This document shows positions 60,251 to 64,000 of a stretch of DNA of 64,000 bases, piece after piece. Numbering within the stretch: position 1 is the first letter of the stretch; every line of letters begins with the position of its first letter. The position numbers were made by a program, and so were the translations under genes. The notes below the pieces were generated by a model. That model saw nothing but the letters and a program-made list of their open reading frames with translations. It was not told where the DNA came from and ran no database searches. Source of the DNA: Terricaulis silvestris (GTDB taxonomy: Bacteria; Pseudomonadota; Alphaproteobacteria; Caulobacterales; Aquidulcibacteraceae); assembly GCF_009792355.1 (NCBI RefSeq), contig NZ_CP047045.1:1178001-1242000 (forward strand), in the 5' to 3' direction.

Positions 60251-60976
60251 GTGCTCCACATCGGTATTCTCGGCCACTCGGCTGACGGCTCGGCGCTCTG
60301 CTATCTGGAGACGGTGCGCGAAAGCGCGCGGCGCCTGGGCGATCACACGCATCCCGAGATTACGCTGTCGCTGATGCCGATGGGGCCGACCATCCCGTGG
60401 TGGGAAGCCGGCGATCTGGATCAGATCAACGTGCACCTGCGCGCCACGGCGGAGCGCTTGGCGAGAGCCGGCTGTGACTTCTTCGTGTGCCCCGACAACA
60501 CCGCGCACATTGCACTTGAAGCATCCCGCGAACTTTATCCATTGCCAGGGCTGCACATCGCCGAAGTCGTGGCGCGGCAGGCGAAGGCGGAAGGGCGCCG
60601 TCGCATCGCGTTGCTCGGGACGCGCTACACGATGGAAGGCTCGGTCTATACGGCGGCGTTTGCGCGCCATGGTCTGGAGATGCGGACGCCCGGCGCGGCT
60701 GACCGTCGGTTGCTGAATGCGATTATTTTCGACGAGCTCTGCCTTGGACGTTTTGAGGAGTCGGCGCGCAGCGAATTCCTGCGCGTGATCGATGCGCTGA
60801 AGACTGAAGGGTGCGACGCGGCGGCGCTCTGCTGCACCGAAATCCCGATCCTGATCACACCGGAGATTTCGCCGCTGCCGACGCTGGATTCGACGCGTTT
60901 GCTGGCGCACGCGGCGGTGGCCGTGGCCACAGGCCAACAGCCGAAGGCGACATGGCGTGGCGGGCCGCTGAATTGA
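60251..60976 (+). CDS. aspartate/glutamate racemase family protein
   Basis: A 241-residue PLP-independent racemase. The two catalytic Cys are visible in CDFFVCPDNTAHIALEA near residue 78 and CDAAALCCTEIPILITPE near 192, the two-base pair of the family. IGILGHSADGSALCYLETV is the N-terminal strand. Aspartate racemase or a related broad-specificity enzyme is likely; exact substrate is unknown. GTG start, three bases after the membrane protein stop, so likely one operon. Confidence 0.9.
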   Translation: MLHIGILGHSADGSALCYLETVRESARRLGDHTHPEITLSLMPMGPTIPWWEAGDLDQINVHLRATAERLARAGCDFFVCPDNTAHIALEASRELYPLPGLHIAEVVARQAKAEGRRRIALLGTRYTMEGSVYTAAFARHGLEMRTPGAADRRLLNAIIFDELCLGRFEESARSEFLRVIDALKTEGCDAAALCCTEIPILITPEISPLPTLDSTRLLAHAAVAVATGQQPKATWRGGPLN

Positions 60977-61077
60977 GCGCATTCTATCGAAGTTCTGGGC
61001 GTTGACCTGACTGCGCGGCAGGTCCCTAATCTTGGGTCAAGGGAGCGCGCCGAGACGCGCATAGGGGACGTCTACTT

Positions 61078-62556
61078 ATGGTGCGCTTAATTTTGGCGGC
61101 GCTCGCGGTGCTGCTGGTCGCGGTCGCGGGCTTTGTTGGCTACCGGACGTATTCGTTCACGGCGCCACCGCCGCCAGCGGAAGCGGCGATCCCCGATACG
61201 AGCGCGTATCAGATCGATGCGAGTGCCGCGGCGATGCGGCTGGGCGAAGCGATCCGCTTCCGTACCGTGTCGTTGGTGGAAGCGACCGACGACCGCGCGC
61301 AGTTCGAGCAATTCCATGCGTGGATGCAGGCGCGCTATCCGGCCTTTCACGCGGCGGCACGGCGTGAGGTGATTGGCGAGCTTTCGCTGATGTACACCTG
61401 GGAAGGCAGCGATGCGGGACAGCCGCCTATTCTGTTGTTGGCGCACCAGGACGTGGTTCCGGTGCCTGAGGACACGCGCACGCAATGGCAAGTCGATCCG
61501 TTCGGCGGCGTGATTCAGGATGACGCGATTTGGGGCCGCGGTTCGATTGACGACAAAGGCTCGCTGGTCGCGCTGCTGGAAGCGGCGGAGTATCTCGCGG
61601 CGCAAGGCAAGCGGCCGGTGCGGACGATCGTCTTCGCGTTCGGGCACGACGAAGAACTTGGTGGCGACGGCGGCGCTGTGCTGATGGCGCAGGCGCTTGC
61701 CGATCGCGGCATTCGCGCGTGGTTCGTGCTGGACGAAGGCTTGGCGGCGTTGGAGCGGCATCCGCTGACGGGCGGGCCTGCTGCGATGATCGGGATTTCG
61801 GAGCGCGGTTCAAGCACGATGCGGGTGCGCGCGGTGGGGCAGCCTGGGCACTCGTCGATGCCGCCGCCGGAGACAGCAGTGTCGCTGTTGGCGGAGGCGA
61901 TCGATCGAATTCATTCGATGCCGATCGAGCAACGGCTCGAAGGCGGGCCGGCTTTGGGTATGATGCGGGCGTTGGCGCCGGAGCTCTCCTTTACCAATCG
62001 CATGGCGGTGTCGAACGAATGGCTGTTTGGGCCGCTGTTGAAGCAGCGCATGGATGGCAATCCAGCGGCGCGGGCGCTGTTGGGCACGACGGTGGCGCCG
62101 ACGATGGTTTCGGGCGGCTCGCGGCCAAACGTGTTGCCGGCGGAAGCGACGGCGATGATCAATTTCCGCATTCATCCACGCGATACGACGGCGGATTTAC
62201 TGCGCGAGGCGCGGCAGGCGGTGGCGGATCTCGACGGTGTGACGGTGGAGTGGGCCGATGAGCCGACGGATGCGAGCCCGATCTCGAGCACGACATCGAC
62301 GAGCTACGGCCTTATCGCGGCGTTGTCGCAGCAGATGATGCCGGACGCGCCGGTGGCGCCGGGGCTGGTGCTCGCGGGCACGGATTCGCGGCACTACACC
62401 GATGTCGCGGAGAACGTGTACCGGTATCAGCCGATCATGCTGAACGATCAAGATTTAACGCGGCCGCATGGTTTGAACGAGCGGCTGTCGGTCGAGAACT
62501 TCGAGCGCATGATCCGGTTCTATATCGGGTTGATGGAAGCAGGGGCGATGCAATGA
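61078..62556 (+). CDS. M20-family metallopeptidase, CPS1/PM20D1-like
   Basis: A 492-residue M20 peptidase with an N-terminal membrane anchor (LILAALAVLLVAVAGFVGY). Zinc ligands and catalytic acids are in ILLLAHQDVVPVPEDTRTQW, IWGRGSIDDKGSLVALLEAA, FAFGHDEELGGDGGAVLMAQ, AWFVLDEGLAAL and the late His (RPHGLNERLSVENF). The dimerisation domain carries GQPGHSSMPPPETAVSLLAE. It would hydrolyse exported peptides or N-acyl amino acids. Its stop overlaps the next gene's start (ATGA), so it is coupled to the DUF1028 gene. Confidence 0.9.
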   Translation: MVRLILAALAVLLVAVAGFVGYRTYSFTAPPPPAEAAIPDTSAYQIDASAAAMRLGEAIRFRTVSLVEATDDRAQFEQFHAWMQARYPAFHAAARREVIGELSLMYTWEGSDAGQPPILLLAHQDVVPVPEDTRTQWQVDPFGGVIQDDAIWGRGSIDDKGSLVALLEAAEYLAAQGKRPVRTIVFAFGHDEELGGDGGAVLMAQALADRGIRAWFVLDEGLAALERHPLTGGPAAMIGISERGSSTMRVRAVGQPGHSSMPPPETAVSLLAEAIDRIHSMPIEQRLEGGPALGMMRALAPELSFTNRMAVSNEWLFGPLLKQRMDGNPAARALLGTTVAPTMVSGGSRPNVLPAEATAMINFRIHPRDTTADLLREARQAVADLDGVTVEWADEPTDASPISSTTSTSYGLIAALSQQMMPDAPVAPGLVLAGTDSRHYTDVAENVYRYQPIMLNDQDLTRPHGLNERLSVENFERMIRFYIGLMEAGAMQ

Positions 62557-63533
62557 GGGCATTGATTGTTGCGTTGGCGCTGTGCGCCGCTGCGCCTGCA
62601 TTCGCTCAGGAGACGGAGCCGCGCCGCCCTGTGCATACGTTCTCCATCGTCGCGCGCGATGCTGCGACCGGGCAGATGGGTGTGGCGGTGCAATCGCACT
62701 GGTTCTCGGTTGGCGGCGTGGTGACGTGGGCGGAGCCAGGCGTCGGCGCGGTGGCGACGCAATCGTTTGCGCTGCGCAGCTATGGCCCGCTTGGGCTGGA
62801 GCTGATGCGCAACGGCATGACAGCGGATCAAGCGCTGACGGCGCTGGTTGCAGGCGATGCGCACCCGGAAGGTCGGCAGGTCGGTATGGTCGATGCGCAC
62901 GGCAATGTCGCGAATCACACCGGGCCGAGTGCGATCCGCGAAGCGTGCGACATCGAAGGCGAAGGCTTCACAGTGCAGGCCAATATGATGGGGCCATCGA
63001 CGGTGTGCACGGCGATGGCGGCGGCGTATCAAGCGGCGCAAGGCGATCTCTCGGCGCGGTTGATGGCGGCGTTGCACGCGGCGCAGCGTGAGGGTGGCGA
63101 TATTCGTGGGCAGCAATCGGCGGCGTTGCTGGTGGTGTCGGGCGATCGCGCGCAGCACGCATGGAGCGGGCGGATTTTCGATCTGCGGGTGGAAGATCAT
63201 CAGCGGCCGATTCAGGAGTTGGAGCGGCTGCTCGGGTTGGCGCGCGCTTACAATCTGATGACCGAAGGCGATGACGCGATGGCGGCGGGCGATGTCGCGA
63301 CGGCGCGGCAGCGTTACACCGCGGCGATGGCGTTGGCGCCGGACAACCACGAGATGGTGTTCTGGACGGCAGTGACGCTCGCGAGCACCGGCGACGTGGA
63401 CGAGGCGTTGCCGCTGTTTCGCCGTGCGTTTCGTATGCATCGGCCATGGCGTGAGCTGCTACAGAGATTGCCTGCGGCAGGACAGTTTCCGGATGACCCG
63501 GCTTTGATGAGCCGCATCCTGGCGGTGCGATAG
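62553..63533 (+). CDS. secreted DUF1028 protein with C-terminal TPR
   Basis: A 326-residue exported protein (signal MRALIVALALCAAAPAFA). Residues 28-235 are DUF1028, an Ntn-hydrolase-like fold: TFSIVARDAATGQMGVAVQS, WFSVGGVVTWAEPGVGAVA, NHTGPSAIREACDIEGEGFT and GDIRGQQSAALLVVSGDR. The last 90 residues are TPR-like (AMAAGDVATARQRYTAAMAL, DVDEALPLFRRAFRMHRPWR). Such proteins often accompany peptidases, as here, and may be amidohydrolases. Translationally coupled to the M20 gene. Confidence 0.88.
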   Translation: MRALIVALALCAAAPAFAQETEPRRPVHTFSIVARDAATGQMGVAVQSHWFSVGGVVTWAEPGVGAVATQSFALRSYGPLGLELMRNGMTADQALTALVAGDAHPEGRQVGMVDAHGNVANHTGPSAIREACDIEGEGFTVQANMMGPSTVCTAMAAAYQAAQGDLSARLMAALHAAQREGGDIRGQQSAALLVVSGDRAQHAWSGRIFDLRVEDHQRPIQELERLLGLARAYNLMTEGDDAMAAGDVATARQRYTAAMALAPDNHEMVFWTAVTLASTGDVDEALPLFRRAFRMHRPWRELLQRLPAAGQFPDDPALMSRILAVR

Positions 63534-63543
63534 GAGTGAACTC

Positions 63544-63987
63544 ATGCGCTTTGCATTTTTCGCGGTCGCGTTGCTGGCCGCCGCGTGCGCGCCGGCGCCG
63601 AGTGAAGACGTGGCTTCCGTGAACGGACCGGTTGCCGCGCCGACGCCGGATGATGTCGCGGTGCGCATCACGGCGGAGCAAGCGGGGCAGACGGTCGAGA
63701 TCGGTGTCAATCAGCGTTTCGCCATCGAACTCGTGGGCGTGCCGACGGCGGGATACGTCTGGGCGCCGGCGCAGATGCCGGCGTTCGTGCAGCGCGCGGG
63801 CGAGGCCAGCGGCGCCACCACGCAAGCGCAATCGCAGCCGGGCTTTACCGGCGGCAATCATTGGGAGGTGACGATGTTCGTCGCCACCGCGCCGGGGACG
63901 GGCGAGATCGTGATGGAGCAGCGGCGGCCTTGGGAAACCAATGAGGCGCCGAACAACACGTTTCGCGTGACCGTGACGGCGCGCTGA
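63544..63987 (+). CDS. chagasin-like (I42) cysteine-protease inhibitor lipoprotein
   Basis: A 147-residue lipoprotein (lipobox LLAAAC near residue 15) with a chagasin-type beta-sandwich. The three inhibitory loops are recognisable: VGVPTAGYVWAPA (BC loop, usually NPTTG), QPGFTGGNHWEVTM (DE loop) and MEQRRPWETNEAPN (FG loop, R-P-W). Chagasins block papain-family Cys proteases. The BC loop has Val-Pro-Thr-Ala where Asn-Pro-Thr-Thr is canonical, so affinity may differ. It follows the peptidase/DUF1028 pair by ten bases. Confidence 0.88.
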   Translation: MRFAFFAVALLAAACAPAPSEDVASVNGPVAAPTPDDVAVRITAEQAGQTVEIGVNQRFAIELVGVPTAGYVWAPAQMPAFVQRAGEASGATTQAQSQPGFTGGNHWEVTMFVATAPGTGEIVMEQRRPWETNEAPNNTFRVTVTAR

Positions 63988-64000
63988 CGTTTTGCTCGTT

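Noticed and set aside
62520-63440. 306-codon open frame antisense to the DUF1028 gene
   Set aside because: No motif, biased composition; the plus-strand gene has a signal peptide and conserved domain.

Overview
The window is high-GC, densely coded chromosomal DNA from an alphaproteobacterium. The clearest lineage signals are the crotonyl-CoA carboxylase/reductase plus MeaA-type mutase pair (ethylmalonyl-CoA pathway), the PhaR/PhaA/PhaB set, the folE - scaffold protein - yidD - thrS neighbourhood, an rluD at the edge facing what may be rpoH, the PduO-type adenosyltransferase with a small HIG1-like partner, and many TAT- or lipobox-bearing exported proteins. A member of the Caulobacterales (Hyphomonadaceae-like) fits best; this placement is inference. 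No rRNA, tRNA, CRISPR array, prophage or classical insertion sequence was seen.

Layout. 0-13 kb: rluD, a PhoD phosphatase, a sarcosine-oxidase-like flavoenzyme, a rhodanese-ChrB fusion, a DUF817 membrane protein, then a patch of palindromic repeats that includes a DUF559 endonuclease-like gene held between two 65-bp inverted arms; an exported serpin and an RcnB-like protein follow. 13-24 kb: cysS, a folate-riboswitch candidate with folE, a membrane-bound LAS-type peptidase candidate, small paralogous lipoproteins and membrane proteins, an Fe-S scaffold, an ATP-grasp/class I amidotransferase fusion, yidD-thrS and a globin. 24-33 kb: three glycosyltransferases, an amidase and two methyltransferases. 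33-38 kb: phaR, phaA, phaB with small genes and a frameshifted LuxR-type regulator. 38-49 kb: cobalamin adenosyltransferase, RmuC, a duplicated exported methyltransferase-like lipoprotein around arfB, NudC, a CDF metal transporter, a circularly permuted D-amino-acid-oxidase-like protein, a TIR-like membrane protein and an aminotransferase. 49-64 kb: nrdA with a candidate NrdR site, lepB, meaA/ecm - CNT transporter - ccr, a racemase, an M20 peptidase, a DUF1028 protein and a chagasin-like inhibitor.

How genes work together. PhaA and PhaB make 3-hydroxybutyryl-CoA, which can go to polyhydroxybutyrate (PhaR controls granule proteins) or, through crotonyl-CoA, into Ccr and the B12-dependent mutase MeaA/Ecm for C2 assimilation; the adenosyltransferase at 38.3-38.9 kb supplies the adenosyl-B12 the mutase needs. 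Two exported lipoprotein protease inhibitors of unrelated folds (serpin, chagasin) and several exported hydrolases point to a predatory or proteolytic environment outside the cell.

Most interesting: (1) the DUF559 gene inside REP-like inverted arms with its own -10 box, plus a related palindrome without the gene 1.7 kb away; (2) the D-amino-acid-oxidase-like protein whose C-terminal motifs come before its Rossmann motif; (3) the ATP-grasp/peptidase C26 fusion; (4) the folE leader structure. All functions are read from sequence motifs only; no search was run.
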